Below are positions 23,959 to 35,119 of a stretch of 64,000 nt of DNA, one piece after another. The stretch is from Panonychus citri. Its lineage: Eukaryota; Arthropoda; Arachnida; Trombidiformes; Tetranychidae. Both the position numbers and the translations under genes were made by a program. The stretch lies in the NCBI RefSeq assembly GCF_014898815.1, contig NW_026515543.1, positions 2,418,001 through 2,482,000 on the forward strand. Direction: 5' to 3'. The notes below the pieces were generated by a model. It was not told the origin of the DNA. It saw only the letters and a list, made by a program, of their open reading frames with translations, and searched no databases. Numbering within the stretch: position 1 is the stretch's first letter; each line of letters opens with the position of its first letter.

Positions 23959-25256
23959 ATGTCAAATTCTAGTGGATCATCTAATTGTTTGCAATGTGTT
24001 GAATTGAGAGGAAAATTAGTTAAACTTGAAGAGACTTTGGCCTTCGTTGAGGGTAAAACTCGGGACTGTGTTAGAGCTTATAAAACGGTTCTTAACGAGA
24101 AGAATTTAATTGTTCAGAATTTTGAGCAATCGAAAGAACTTTTCGCAAAAAGAGTCGAAGAAGAGGAAAAAAGACTCGCGACCCTTGAAGATAGTCTCAG
24201 TGAATTAAGTTCGATCTGTGGTAAATACGAAGCTGAAAATATTAGAAAACAAAATCTGATCGATAATCTTAATCAACGATGCGATGAATTGAGTCAACAG
24301 TTGGCTGTGAATAAATCAACAATCATTAGTGATGATGAAAGCTCTTCATGTGATCAATTTGGATTAGATTTAAATTATCATCAAAGAGATAAAGTGATTC
24401 CCAAGCTAATCAACAAGTTTACCCAAACAATTAGTGAGATAAAAGAGGATAAAGATGAAGAATTGCAAATGTAAGTGTTTACGTTTATATTTTTTCTTTT
24501 TTATTTATTCTGATTGTTTTTCTTTGTTTTTTTCTTCTCTCAGACAATCAGCTAATTGCGACGCAGAGACACAAACAAGTCCAGAACTTGTGAACATCAA
24601 TAGTCAGAGTGGTAATAATAAACAACGGAAGACAGAATGTGCAATAGTCTTACCCACTCATCGAGAAGTCGAAGTGGAAAAATCAACAACAAACGTTGAC
24701 AGTAATCGAGGTTCTCATGGTTCCAGGGGAAGTGAATCGGAAACTGTTTTCACGGACACTGAATTCGCTCTGAATGATTCGGAATCTCAGCCTTTCGAGA
24801 GTGTGCGGCCTTCACTCAATTCTATGGTTAATCAAGAAATTCCAAGTAACTCAGTTTCTCTATTCTATGTGAATGAACTCGCTCGTAAAGAGATTGAACT
24901 TGTCGAGACTCGACTAACGGCTCGAGAAAACGAATGTGCTTTACGAGAGCTTCGTTGGAAATATAATGTTGATACTTTCAAGTAAGTTGATTGTTGACAT
25001 TTTCCAATGATTTGGTTAATCATTTGAACTCATCTCTCTTTTATTCTGTTGTTTATTCAGATTACAAAGTAAATTGACTCGATTGGAACAACAACTTGAG
25101 CAAATTCAAAGCGACGATACAACTAAACCCAATTTAACTTATATTCGTAATGTTCTGGTTCGATTTTTGAAAACAAAAGACAAAAAGCAAAAAACTTGCA
25201 TGATGAATGCTCTACTTACTGTTCTGGGTGTTGATCAGAAGGAGGTCAAGATGTGA
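23959..25256 (+). CDS. GCC1: GRIP-domain golgin (GCC88/GCC1-like)
   Basis: Exons 23959-24470, 24544-24981 and 25061-25256 give 381 residues. The N-terminal half is heptad-rich coiled coil (about residues 15-130). A Ser/Glu-rich middle is followed by a second coiled coil. The last about 45 residues (NLTYIRNVLVRFLKTKD and MNALLTVLG) form a GRIP domain, including the conserved aromatic needed for Arl1-GTP binding. Role by family: peripheral trans-Golgi tether for endosome-derived vesicles. It is about half the length of vertebrate GCC88, mainly through a shorter coiled coil. The start codon at 23959 is the first ATG in the open frame. Confidence 0.85.
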
Positions 25257-25502
25257 TTAGTTTGTGAGAATTGTATAAATTTAATTAACCAATTGGTATC
25301 AGTAAATCAATCGTTGTTGTTTTATTAATGTATTTTCAGTTTCTATGATTTTCTGTGATTTTCTGTTTAAAATTGTTCATAGTTTAAAGTGATTGTTACA
25401 AAGGTGATTAGTGATTAGAAAAAAAGAGGTGTGAATTAAATATAATAATAATTAAGGCAAATTCGGTGTTAAATTTTAAAATTGTTACAATGAGAGAGAA
25501 AA

Positions 25503-26642
25503 TTATCTTCTCCATTGTCTTTCATTAGGTCGGGATGATAATCTTTTGCAGGCTGTTTGTTGGTGATGATGATGGTGGTGATGGTGTTGAGGATGAGGAT
25601 GAGGATGAGGACCAGAGTGTGGGTGAGAATGAAGATGATGATGATGTGAATGATGAGGTTGAGTTTGATGAGAATTGTGAGAATGGACACTAGAATTATA
25701 ATGATAATGATGAGGGTGAGGGTGAGAGTGCGAGTGAGAGTGAGGGTGAGGGTGTGAATGTGGTTGAGGATAAGAATGTGAATGTGAATGATGAGGTTGC
25801 TGATAATTAACATTTAACTGATTGGATGATTGTGATGAATGTTGATGATTTTGTTGGGGTTGATTATGATTTTGATTTTGATTTTGATTTTGTTGGTTTT
25901 CTTGTCGCACACCAACCAAAGGTCTAAATGGTCGTGGATTAAATGAGTGTCGAGGACTAGTTAAAGGTTGATTGTGACCTCTATTGTGATAATCTGTTCG
26001 GAATGCGGGAGAAATGATTTGTCTCAACGCGACTACATTTTCATGATGAGATGATGTTGGTTGGGGTTGTTGTCGATTAAACTGACGATTTGAATACCGA
26101 TTAGATGACCAGACAATTCGTCGAGGTCTCGGATTATCGATCTGAAGGTTACCAATGTCCGGTTCTTCTAATCGGCTAATCGCCTGATATCCTTCATTTC
26201 CTTGTTGTTGCTGCTGATGTTGATGTTGATGTTGTTGACTAATTGCCCGAGAAGGTGGGTTACTAGACGATGAAGTTAATTGTGGTGGTTGATGATATTG
26301 TTGGTGTTGTGAAGATCGTTGATTAAATTGACGGACAGCGAAAATATTTCTATTAGAAGGGTAAGAATTATTGTTCCACCAAGAGTTTCGAATAAAATTT
26401 GACACTGGAACTCGACGATCTTCGAGAGGAATAACCTCATAGTCGGTGTCAGAAGTCACATTAGTTATAATATTGGCGAAAAAAGTCCGACAAATGGGAC
26501 AGAGTTGACTTCGTTGAGCCCATTCAAAGATACAACGGCCACAGAATTTGTGTAAACATCCATCGGCATAACTGACCACCGAACAAGTATCCAAACATAT
26601 TGAACAAACACTGTCCGAACAAGCAGTAGAAGAAGTCGACAT
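25503..26642 (-). CDS. Topors-like RING finger E3 ligase with low-complexity tail
   Basis: A single exon encodes 379 residues. A C3HC4 RING (CSICLDTCSVVSYADGCLHKFC ... CPIC) occupies about residues 15-56. It is followed by FFANIITNVTSDTDYEVIPL, resembling the segment after the RING in Topors. The rest is Gln/Asn/Arg-rich and ends in long His/Ser/Pro repeats. Family role: ubiquitin (and in Topors SUMO) E3 ligase in the nucleus. It is much shorter than Topors, so it is a Topors-type RING protein rather than a certain orthologue. A near-identical truncated copy lies 13 kb away in inverted orientation. The neutral sphingomyelinase gene ends only 92 nt upstream on the same strand. Confidence 0.8.
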   Translation of the reverse strand: MSTSSTACSDSVCSICLDTCSVVSYADGCLHKFCGRCIFEWAQRSQLCPICRTFFANIITNVTSDTDYEVIPLEDRRVPVSNFIRNSWWNNNSYPSNRNIFAVRQFNQRSSQHQQYHQPPQLTSSSSNPPSRAISQQHQHQHQQQQQGNEGYQAISRLEEPDIGNLQIDNPRPRRIVWSSNRYSNRQFNRQQPQPTSSHHENVVALRQIISPAFRTDYHNRGHNQPLTSPRHSFNPRPFRPLVGVRQENQQNQNQNQNHNQPQQNHQHSSQSSNQLNVNYQQPHHSHSHSYPQPHSHPHPHSHSHSHPHPHHYHYNSSVHSHNSHQTQPHHSHHHHLHSHPHSGPHPHPHPQHHHHHHHHQQTACKRLSSRPNERQWRR

Positions 26643-26734
26643 ATTTTAGAAGAAGTCGTTGTGACTCGATAAGGATAAGTGTTAATAAGAATTAGTGAAA
26701 TGTTTAATTTATCCTTCATTTAAACATTGAAATT

Positions 26735-28249
26735 TCATTGGTTACACTTGTTGCTATGGTTAACGGGTTGATTGAAAGGGGAAAGAGACGATGATGAGAG
26801 GGAGCAATCCATTTCTTCAAGAATACTTTTGATTCCATGTTGCTCGAATCGGAAAGAAATTTCAATCGCCATGATTATAATTCCAACAACCAGTATTAAA
26901 AGTGAACAAATTGTGACCATTAAAGGTGAAGAAATATAATCGTGATACAAATTAACCATAAACAGGCCAATTACGAGAGTGAGAGCGAATAAAATTAAGG
27001 AATAAGTTAATTTGAGCTTAGATTTTTCGTTCTCATTAATGTAACTTCGCATGAGCTTCGAAGCTTTTTCGAGATTTGTACCACCAAGTTGTGGACATTT
27101 AACGGAATCTGTGAATCCACTTGAAGAATCTGTTGTGTCGAAACTTCCTCTTTTCATCATGTTACTTGTTCCTGAATGATCACCACTTTCTTTGACTTTA
27201 CGTTGATTAGACAATTGTTGTTGTTGATCGACCTTTTTGGTTTTAAATCGCACGGCCACCGGTTGATGATCACTAAAGGAAAGTCCAGTTTTCGGATCTT
27301 TGGATTGACATTGAAGCTTTTCAGCAGTACAATTAAAGCTTAAATCAGGTACAGTTGAATTAAGATAAGTTATTGTGGACAATTGACTTTTTTGACTGTT
27401 TCTATCATTGACCATTTTGTATAAGATAAAGTCAATTTGTTTCCCTTGCTTTAATTGTTGCTTATGCCGAGAATTGTTATCATCTTTACTTTGATTACTA
27501 CACAAAGTATCAGTGAAACTGTTCTCAACATTACCACAGGTAATTAGATCATTTATATGATTAAAGCCATTTGATCCAGGATGACAAATATTATTCAGTC
27601 CAGTGATTGACTTTAATAGTTGAAAGGGAAACTCCTCTGGACTAGTATTTAAATCACCAGCGAGAAGGAATAGTTCACATTTACCAGCATTAGAAACTAA
27701 ATCTTCCGTCATATTAATGAATTTAGCCAATTGATAGGATTGACAAATTCTGTGGATTGAATATTGATCAGAAATATCTTCATCATCGGAATACTGAGCA
27801 TGCATATGGGTACAGAAAAGGTGAATTCTCAAATCATTTAGATCCACCCTAATGTAACCAGTACCTTTACCGGTGAACCAGTCACCATGCCAGGGACGAA
27901 AAGGTGATCCATTAACGGTAAATGGCATGAAAGATATATGAGTTGGACTCCATTTTGAAAGAATAGCCAAACCACTGGTTCCAATTATACTTTTAGTAGG
28001 GAAAAGGTGAGCAAATTTATAAATGGATGAGGTTTTTTGTCTAATCAGCTCATAATCTGATTTAACCCAAAGCTCTTGAAGGAAAACAATGTCATACTTT
28101 TGTTCACTCAAATAATCAGCAATAGATTGAATTCGTTGTAATCGATGTTTAGAGAAGAAAAGAAGTCCCCAACAATTTAAGGTAATTGCACTAATTGATA
28201 ATTCATTTGTTTCATCTTCAATCTCACTTTCATGGTCAATTGTATCCAT
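26735..28249 (-). CDS. SMPD2: Neutral sphingomyelinase (SMPD2-like)
   Basis: A single exon of 504 residues. It has the endonuclease/exonuclease/phosphatase fold of nSMases: an N-terminal TLNCWGL, the Mg-binding glutamate in FLQELW (about residue 59), LLAGDLNTSPEEFPF and the catalytic histidine in FSDHQPVAVRF. Two hydrophobic segments near the C-terminus (SLILFALTLVIGLFMVNL and MVTICSLLILVVGIIIM) match the paired membrane anchors of nSMase1. Reaction: sphingomyelin + water to ceramide + phosphocholine, at ER or other membranes. A Lys/Ser-rich insert separates the catalytic domain from the anchors. It is intact and intronless. Confidence 0.93.
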   Translation of the reverse strand: MDTIDHESEIEDETNELSISAITLNCWGLLFFSKHRLQRIQSIADYLSEQKYDIVFLQELWVKSDYELIRQKTSSIYKFAHLFPTKSIIGTSGLAILSKWSPTHISFMPFTVNGSPFRPWHGDWFTGKGTGYIRVDLNDLRIHLFCTHMHAQYSDDEDISDQYSIHRICQSYQLAKFINMTEDLVSNAGKCELFLLAGDLNTSPEEFPFQLLKSITGLNNICHPGSNGFNHINDLITCGNVENSFTDTLCSNQSKDDNNSRHKQQLKQGKQIDFILYKMVNDRNSQKSQLSTITYLNSTVPDLSFNCTAEKLQCQSKDPKTGLSFSDHQPVAVRFKTKKVDQQQQLSNQRKVKESGDHSGTSNMMKRGSFDTTDSSSGFTDSVKCPQLGGTNLEKASKLMRSYINENEKSKLKLTYSLILFALTLVIGLFMVNLYHDYISSPLMVTICSLLILVVGIIIMAIEISFRFEQHGIKSILEEMDCSLSSSSLSPFNQPVNHSNKCNQ

Positions 28250-28644
28250 TGTTTTTACTCAACAAGAGAAAAGGCCCAAAGGAGAATCAAGCAAATAGAA
28301 ATTCAGTTAAACTTGTAAATATAGATAACAAACATTAACAACTAGAAAAAGAGTAAAATGAGCAAAAATAATTAACAGATAAACAAAAAATAGAAAAATA
28401 ATTAAATTAAATGAGCTTTTTAATCGAGTTGTTTATAGAATTTGTTTTGATGGAAAAATTCATTGGCCTTATGGTGGAGATCCAATGCCATCTATTGGTT
28501 TGATGAATAAAATGTAAATCGTGTAACTTTTATGTGAACCAAATTGACTCAGCGAATTTATTTAATTGTTGACACATTTGTCGATTTATCTATGAAACGA
28601 TGAGACAATTACAAACATTTTTACATTTGATTAAGTGGAAAATT
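28250..28644. other. Intergenic upstream of sphingomyelinase
   Basis: About 395 AT-rich bases between two minus-strand genes, containing the sphingomyelinase promoter and the splicing-factor 3' end. No ORF is supported. Confidence 0.35.
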
Positions 28645-29492
28645 TTACCATCTCTCTCTTGATCTTTCTCTTGATCGTTGTCGTGACCTTTCTCGTGATC
28701 TATATCTTGATCTGTCCCGATCTCGAGAACGGCTTCTTGATCGACTTCTATAACGTTCTCGAGATGATCTTCTTTTATGGCCATTGTGCCGTGAGTCCCC
28801 TCGTTCATTTGGTGTTCGTCTTTCTTTGTATCGCATCTCGCCTGGAGCTTTGATTATAGAGAGAAAAAGAGTGTACTTCTTCAATTTCTTTCAACCAATT
28901 TTTTCTTTAGGTTTCTTTATAGCAACTTTGGCCTTTCATTTGATTTGATTTGATTTGTAATCACCAAAACCATCATCTTTAACTACCTGTGGATGACTTA
29001 CTCTTTCGATCTCCTTGTGCAAATTCAACGGCCAATTCACGTCCATGAAAGGTCAAATGTTGAAGATCTCGTACAGCATCCTTAGCATCTCGAAGACTTT
29101 CATATTGAACATAAGCAAAGCCCCTTGGCTTCCTATTATAATAGTCAACTGGTATATAGACATCAGCTATTTTACCATATTTACCAAAAATATTCTTTAA
29201 ATCAGTTGATCTAAAATGACAAAATTCAAATCAGCGAAACAAAAAGAAAACGAGTCAAAAATCCGCAGTTAGAAAAAAAACAGGAGAATAAACAGTAAAA
29301 AAAAGCTTCAAGTCAAAGAGAAAAGAAGACGAAACAAGGAGAAAAAAGAATAGAAAACAAAAAAATTCTCTACAAACAACACATGCTGTTTGTTGGAAGT
29401 TTGAAAACAAAATACACTCACCTGATATCTTCAGAAAGATTTTTAATGAACAGAGATTTATTGGCTATTCTATCACTTCCACTTCTTGGCAT
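28645..29492 (-). CDS. SR-family splicing factor (SRSF10-like)
   Basis: Exons 29492-29422, 29210-29002 and 28847-28645 give 160 residues. One RRM fills the first about 90 residues: RNP2 is SLFIKNL and RNP1 is RGFAYVQY. It ends in VEFAQGDRKTPGEM, very close to the segment after the RRM of SRSF10/SRSF12 (AQGDRKTP). The C-terminus is an Arg/Ser repeat domain with RSRSRSRSRDRD-type runs. Role by family: nuclear pre-mRNA splicing regulator controlled by RS phosphorylation. The RS tail is short. The exon 3 junction lies within the conserved DRKTP codons, which supports the model. Confidence 0.88.
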
Positions 29493-30325
29493 GATGAGAA
29501 AGTTGTACGAATAAACTAATTAATCAGCCAACCTGTTGATTAATATCCTTTGACACTCAACATTTAAAATGATTTAAACTCTTTGGCTTTTTTTTTGAGA
29601 CATTTACCGTTCTAACATTTATTCCGTTAGGTGTCACCACTTTTTCTCGTTGACTTTTAAACCATTTAAAGCGCATCATTTAAATGGATTCAAAGTTAAA
29701 TCTCTTTGAATTGTTACAATTAGAGAGAAATATTTTTAATTCTTGTAAGAATTACTTTCATTTCTGTTGGTCACACAAGTTAAATTAGTTAAATTGGAGG
29801 TAATCATATGATTCGAATTTGCCAAAAGAGCCTAAAAATTGACAGAAAAATGAGACAATTAAACAAAGATTATGTAATTTTAATCATCGATTGATAATAT
29901 TTACCTTAATTGAAGTCGTCCAGCAATTTGTGCAATTAAAGGATGAGCATCAGAATTACAGTTACTTAATTCTGGCTTTTGGTCGTGAATTATTTGGATC
30001 TAATTAAACATATTGTCCTCTGAACAAATTAATATAAAGATTCAGTTGATTTGCTCACTTAGCATGAGGACAAATTTTGAACCATTTTGATACAATTATG
30101 TTTACTATTAATTGTTAATAAAAAAACATTCATACGAGCCTGTTACATATAAACAAAAACAAACAAAAAATAGTCATTTGGTTCACTTAATTAAGACGAT
30201 TCAATAACTAATCGCTCGTGTTTTTAAACTATCATAAAAAATAAAATTGATTAGATGTTGGCGATTCGAGATGGTCAAGCTTAGGATGAATTGAAATTTT
30301 GATCTCTTTAAATTGTGTCAATGTT
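29493..30325. other. Intergenic with an unassigned spliced-looking frame
   Basis: On the minus strand the stretch 30000-29905 is open and is followed by a plausible donor (ATTAAGGTAAAT); after an acceptor near 29833 it would add a short tail. Either a tiny unrecognised gene, an alternative SNAPC4 3' end, or chance. Otherwise AT-rich sequence with the promoter of the splicing factor. Confidence 0.3.
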
Positions 30326-32944
30326 TTAATCCTCATAAGAATTACTTTTAGCTAAATAATTCTCATAATTTTTGAATAAATATCTTTGTTTTTCTCTTGA
30401 ATCATTACAATGTCCAATATTTGACGATTGACATTTTTTCCGCTTTTTTGGTTTAGATTTTGATGGTTTGCAGATCGCTAATGAAGATGAAGATGATGAT
30501 GATTCTGTTGGTGATGTTGGAATTGTTGATTGGGTTGAATCGGATGGTGGTTTCATTGATTTGGGTTGATTTTTTGAAAGAAGACAAGGCCAAAAATAGA
30601 GAGAAACAATTAATCCAACTAATGTCCTGTAATTTGAGTCCCAAACATGTTGACTAGTATCATAATTGTAATCAGCTAATTGTTGCTTCAATCCTGCTCT
30701 CATGTTTAGTAAAACTTGATAAGATTGAGTTGTTATGATGTTTGGTGGGAAAATTGGTGGACAATGATTAAGCTTTTCGGTGTTCACTCCGATCACTTGT
30801 TTTCGCAAGACAGAAGATATAACTTTGGATAGTAAATGAGGTTCATCGGGTAATTTACCGTCGAAATAATCAGTTAGAATATTTTCCAGAACATCGAATA
30901 ACATTGTTTGTTGAGCAACTCGAGCTACGAAAAAAAGAGAGAAGAAAAAACAATAATTAATTATATCAATCGATTATGTAAAATTATTCGTTTCAATGGA
31001 GAAGGAAATTTGTTTTCTTTACCAATTTTCTTTGTTGGTTTACTAATTTTTCCCATTAAAGAGTAAAGACTAAATTGTTGAATAAGTTGTTGTTCGATTC
31101 TTTCTTCGGTTTCGGGTTTCTTTTTTCGACCACCAACTCCAGGTCGGCTTAGTTTCGCTCGGTAGGTGCCATCGTTTACTGCGATTTCAAGCTGCTTTTT
31201 ACCCTCTCGAAGGAAATCATCAAGTGATTGTCCTTCTTCTAGAACAAATTCAAGATTAGGAGGGGGTTTTCCATAAGGTCTATTTCGAGGAACCAAATCT
31301 CTTAGATCTTTAGAAGTTTCTATCGTTTTAGTGACTCTGTGTTTCTCAATTGTATCATATCTTGCGGCGATTTGGCGAGGATTTCGTTTAGTTAGATGAG
31401 CCATCACATCGACCCAGCGGAAATTTTCCTTCGGAGCTTTGCTAACTAATTTTAAATCTTCGAAAAAAGTCCAATTACCTAATTTACGATCTTTAATTCC
31501 CAATCTAAGCATGTATCTTTCTCGGCATTGCATATTACTCCGTCCAGGGATATATTCAGCAACTGATTTCCACTTGTGAACTCCACATTTTCTAACGGCA
31601 GCCAATAAAACTTTATCTTCCAATTCAGTCCATTTAGCACCTCGACGTAAAATTTGACTCTTATTATAATAATTTTTTATCTGTGGCAATGAACGTGAAC
31701 CCATGAAATATCGGACTTGAGTCCAGGGAATATGATCACCGACAGATAATTTGTCAATCAGGTAATAAAGTAACTTTGATTCCTCTTTAGTAAAACGTCC
31801 GGAAGATATAATTGTCTCACTTAATTTTGATTGGTATCTTTGGCAACATTGCCAGGCTACTCTTTTGGTTCCCAAATTTTTAGCAATCTTATCCCAATCA
31901 TAGTGAAACCTTTGAGCCAAACTTTTTAAATCTTCATCTTCCTTTTGTGACCATTTATCATGATTAATCTCAGGATGTTCAAAGTTTGTCCATCTAATTT
32001 CACAGTCAAATTCATCATAAAGTGATGGACAATTTTGAGCAACTTCAAGCCAATCAATATCCTCACTGTGTTCCCTTGAAGGTATATTTGAAACACTACG
32101 GACCAATTCAATCTGATCATCAAGAGTTTTCATCTTATCAGTCTTTTCGTCAATAATATCTTGACTTGCTTCTTGTGATTTCAATTTCTATACCAAAAAA
32201 AAGAAAGAAAATCAATTACTCATTTGAAAACCAATTTCCACATTGTTTACCAATACTTACATTAATTTCTGCGAGTAAATTATTCTTTTGAATTGTAAGA
32301 GGTTCCAACTCCTTTTTGTCAACACAGTTTTGAACGGATGAAGTTAAATACAATTTATCTGAATCTTTCCAAGGTTTTTTGTATCGAAGGTAAAAAGGAT
32401 TAATACAACCAGTTGCTTTACGACTTTTAGTATCATCATTATCATCGGCAGCATAGTCTCGTCTATCACGAAAATAAGGAGCCAAAAATTTAAGTAATGA
32501 ATTAGGATAAATATGATCATTCGCTAGAGCTTGACTCTCCAGTAATTCCTGTTGCATCATTAGATTAGCTTGAAGTTTCTCTTCCAGATTATTTTTGAAA
32601 TCGATCAATGATTCGAGATATTTTTCATTGAGTTTAACACAACCAGCAATTGACTTTGGTAAGCTATCGATGTCGGTAAATTGAGTATCATCTCTATCAT
32701 AAATGTCTATATTTTCTTCGTCTTGATGATAATTTGGACAGATAGCGATTGATTGGTCAACGGGTTTACTAATTTCGATAAAATTATCATCAACAGCATC
32801 ACTTTCAACAGCAACTCTGTCCATAAGATGGTAATCACATGCATCGGAATCAATTTCATTATTACCCTCGATGTAATCGAGAGGCACAAGATCAAAGGGA
32901 TAATCATCGTCTAAAGGTAAACTAATTATCTCACCATCGTACAT
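30326..32944 (-). CDS. SNAPC4: snRNA-activating protein complex subunit 4 (SNAP190, Myb-type)
   Basis: Exons 32944-32261, 32187-31023 and 30924-30326 give 815 residues. The N-terminal part contains NPFYLRYKKPW, typical of SNAPC4 upstream of its Myb repeats. Exon 2 has the half-repeat plus repeats (WSQKEDEDLKSLAQRF, WTELEDKVLLAAVRKCG, WKSVAEYIPGRSNMQCRERY). Role: largest subunit of SNAPc/PTF, binding the proximal sequence element of snRNA promoters for RNA polymerases II and III. The exon 2 frame runs on to a stop at 30961, but a GTAAAG donor at 31022 joins exactly in frame to the 3' exon, which encodes a Ser-rich, basic C-terminus. The protein is much shorter than the vertebrate one. Confidence 0.9.
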
Positions 32945-34339
32945 AATTAATTGATTTTGTTGATAGAAAAACAAAACAAAACAAAAATTTAGAAAAACAG
33001 TAAAAAAAATGTTCACTTGAATTCCTCAAGCGCCAATGAGAAAATCATAACATTGGGGATCCGATATTCTAAAAAGATACAATCAGATATGAAGGAACAA
33101 TTTTTGAATTCGAAATCAGTTGATTTAGTTAATTGCAGTTGGAAAAATTTCTTAAAAATTAGATGGAAATGTTTACAGTTTACATTGGAATATTTTGTTA
33201 AGAATTTATTCCAATTATTCTGATTAGAATGTAAATTGAGATCGATGACATTATTAGTTTTCTGATCATCTGGTTGATAATAAATTAGATTCGCAATCAA
33301 GGATTTTGTGGAGATGATAATTAAATGATTAAGATGATTGTTTATTGTAATTGACAATAGATTGTTTTGATATTTTTGTGTTATATTTTAAGGCATTTTT
33401 ACCTTGCGTCTTAAATAGTTAATAGCTGATGATCTGGAGGGAATATTGAGTTTTTTTATACAATTAATCAGTTTCATTTTCTGATTGAATGTGATTAATA
33501 GGATAGTTAGGTTTAGGTTGTCTCTTTTTTTGATGGTTATTATATATAATTGGTTAATTACATGGAGATATGAGACATTATTATTATGCTTTTGTCTTCA
33601 AGTTAAATTGTATTCAAAAAAAAAACAACGAGGGAATCAAGAGTTGAAGGTATTGATGATATGATAATTAGTCTTTAGTTTTAAATGTTAACTGTGCTTT
33701 CGTTGACTTGATTTGCTGATATTAAAAGTTGTATGATTGACTTTGGTTGTAAGTTATTAACCCTTGGATAAGCTTTGAATCGTTAATGTGGGAATCATAA
33801 TTTGATGATGATGATTAAGTTAATTGGTTAAGCTCGTTGTCTCAATCCCAATCGGATTTAAGGTTTTCGTCATCTCCATATATTTACAAGTGAAAATGTT
33901 CAACCCTATTGGTAATGTGTTAATTATTGGTTGATGATGAGCAATATTTAGTTATGATGAAACATCAAATTTACCGATGATGTACAAAAGGAAAATTAAA
34001 AAGATGAAGCTGTAATTAAATCCACGTTGTTATCGTTGTAATTTAACCAAGGAACGAGTGATAATGATTAGTGGCAGATATTTAACTCGTTAATTTTTCA
34101 TCATCCAATGATTGAATTTCCAAGATTATCAGGATTTCATTTCCTATCGTTAATGTTTCTGGCTTTTTTTCTTAAAGGAAAACGATTGAATTGCTTTTCC
34201 TCCAGGCTAATTGTAATGAGAACAATAATAATGGTGAAAGCAGGATAGTTTAACCCACTGAATAGTAATCATATTGGTACACCTGATCGCCAGGGTGATG
34301 GGTTTAAAATCAATCGGATAAAATGAAGTCGAGTTGAGA
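32945..34339. other. Intergenic upstream of SNAPC4, containing repeated 5' cassette
   Basis: About 1.4 kb. The part nearest SNAPC4 (33014-33240) is one copy of a repeat also found upstream of the next gene. The rest (33250-34339) is AT-rich with no supported gene. Confidence 0.4.
33014..33240 (-). repeat. 5' cassette repeat, copy A (upstream of SNAPC4)
   Basis: About 120 nt (33014-33137) are nearly identical to 35247-35369; weaker similarity extends to about 33240 and 35460. Both copies lie in the same orientation, about 70-130 nt upstream of the first ATG of a minus-strand gene. Read on the minus strand, each ends with GAATTCAAGTGAA followed by a T-run, and the GTGAA could act as a donor. 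Confidence 0.85.
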
Positions 34340-35119
34340 TTAGTTATCATTTTGTTGGTCAGATAAAATTGTTTCGCTTTGATTTCGTTTACAAGCTTCG
34401 TCATAGGAAGGAGGTGGTTCGTCTAAGCAGCTTAATTCATAGGATTGTCGGGAAGATACTTCATCATGACGCAATGAAATTCGAGTTGAATCTCCTCCAT
34501 TTCTCATATTATCTTCATTCAGATTCGCTCCAATTTCAGCCAATCTTAGTCCGATGCTTGAATCTTGGCACAGGTTGGAATCATCAGTTGGCTTCTCGTT
34601 GCAAACACAATGGTAAAGAAAAGCCAAACAACAAGGAATACTAATGAATAGGGCGATGAGTAACATGATTATCCATAAGGCTGCCGAAGATAACATTGTG
34701 TAAAAAGCATTGAAACTCGATAATTGTTGAGCTGAGATGTGCAGACATTTCATCATGTAAGGATCATAAGTATAATTAGTAACACAATTACACTGATTTG
34801 AATCACAGAAAGAATAATTATCCGAGTAAATACATTCCTGGTCAGTTAAACATTTATCTCCATGAGATTTGTTACGTTTACATTGATGTGGGCCAACAAT
34901 TACTGGAGTTTCAGGTCTACATCTACAGATATGATTATCATCACAGTAAATGTGAATATTTAAAGGCCAACAAATGCCCAGGATGTTACAAGGTTGACCA
35001 ACATGACCTGAGGTTAAATTAACCTTAACGGTGAGAAGGAAAAAAGAAAACCAAATGGAAACAAAGATGGCACAAGATGAAGAGGGAATTAAACTAAACG
35101 AAGAAAATAAATTAAACAT
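34340..35119 (-). CDS. Cysteine-rich single-pass membrane protein with PPxY tail
   Basis: A single-exon 259-residue ORF from an ATG at 35119. The N-terminal hydrophobic run (IFVSIWFSFFLLTV) looks like a signal peptide. The extracellular part has about fourteen cysteines in EB/EGF-like spacing (PCNILGICW, CDDNHICRC, CLTDQECIY, CDSNQCNC). A transmembrane segment (LWIIMLLIALFISIPCCLAF) is followed by a cytoplasmic tail with PPPSYDEA, a PPxY motif for WW-domain proteins such as Nedd4-type ligases. I recognise no named orthologue. It is likely a type I surface protein whose turnover could be controlled through the PPxY motif; that is inference. Confidence 0.75.
   Translation of the reverse strand: MFNLFSSFSLIPSSSCAIFVSIWFSFFLLTVKVNLTSGHVGQPCNILGICWPLNIHIYCDDNHICRCRPETPVIVGPHQCKRNKSHGDKCLTDQECIYSDNYSFCDSNQCNCVTNYTYDPYMMKCLHISAQQLSSFNAFYTMLSSAALWIIMLLIALFISIPCCLAFLYHCVCNEKPTDDSNLCQDSSIGLRLAEIGANLNEDNMRNGGDSTRISLRHDEVSSRQSYELSCLDEPPPSYDEACKRNQSETILSDQQNDN

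Noticed and set aside
25469..25813. Minus-strand ORF of isoleucine/leucine/histidine repeats
   Set aside because: It is the alternative-frame reading of the His/Ser/Pro repeat tail of the Topors-like gene.
30961..31022. SNAPC4 ending at the stop at 30961
   Set aside because: A GTAAAG donor at 31022 joins exactly in frame to the exon 30924-30326, giving a longer consistent protein; read-through to 30961 could at most be an intron-retention isoform.
33013..33357. 114-codon minus-strand ORF upstream of SNAPC4
   Set aside because: It covers the repeated 5' cassette, has no clear domain, and the matching frame in copy B is not preserved beyond the core; treated as non-coding.
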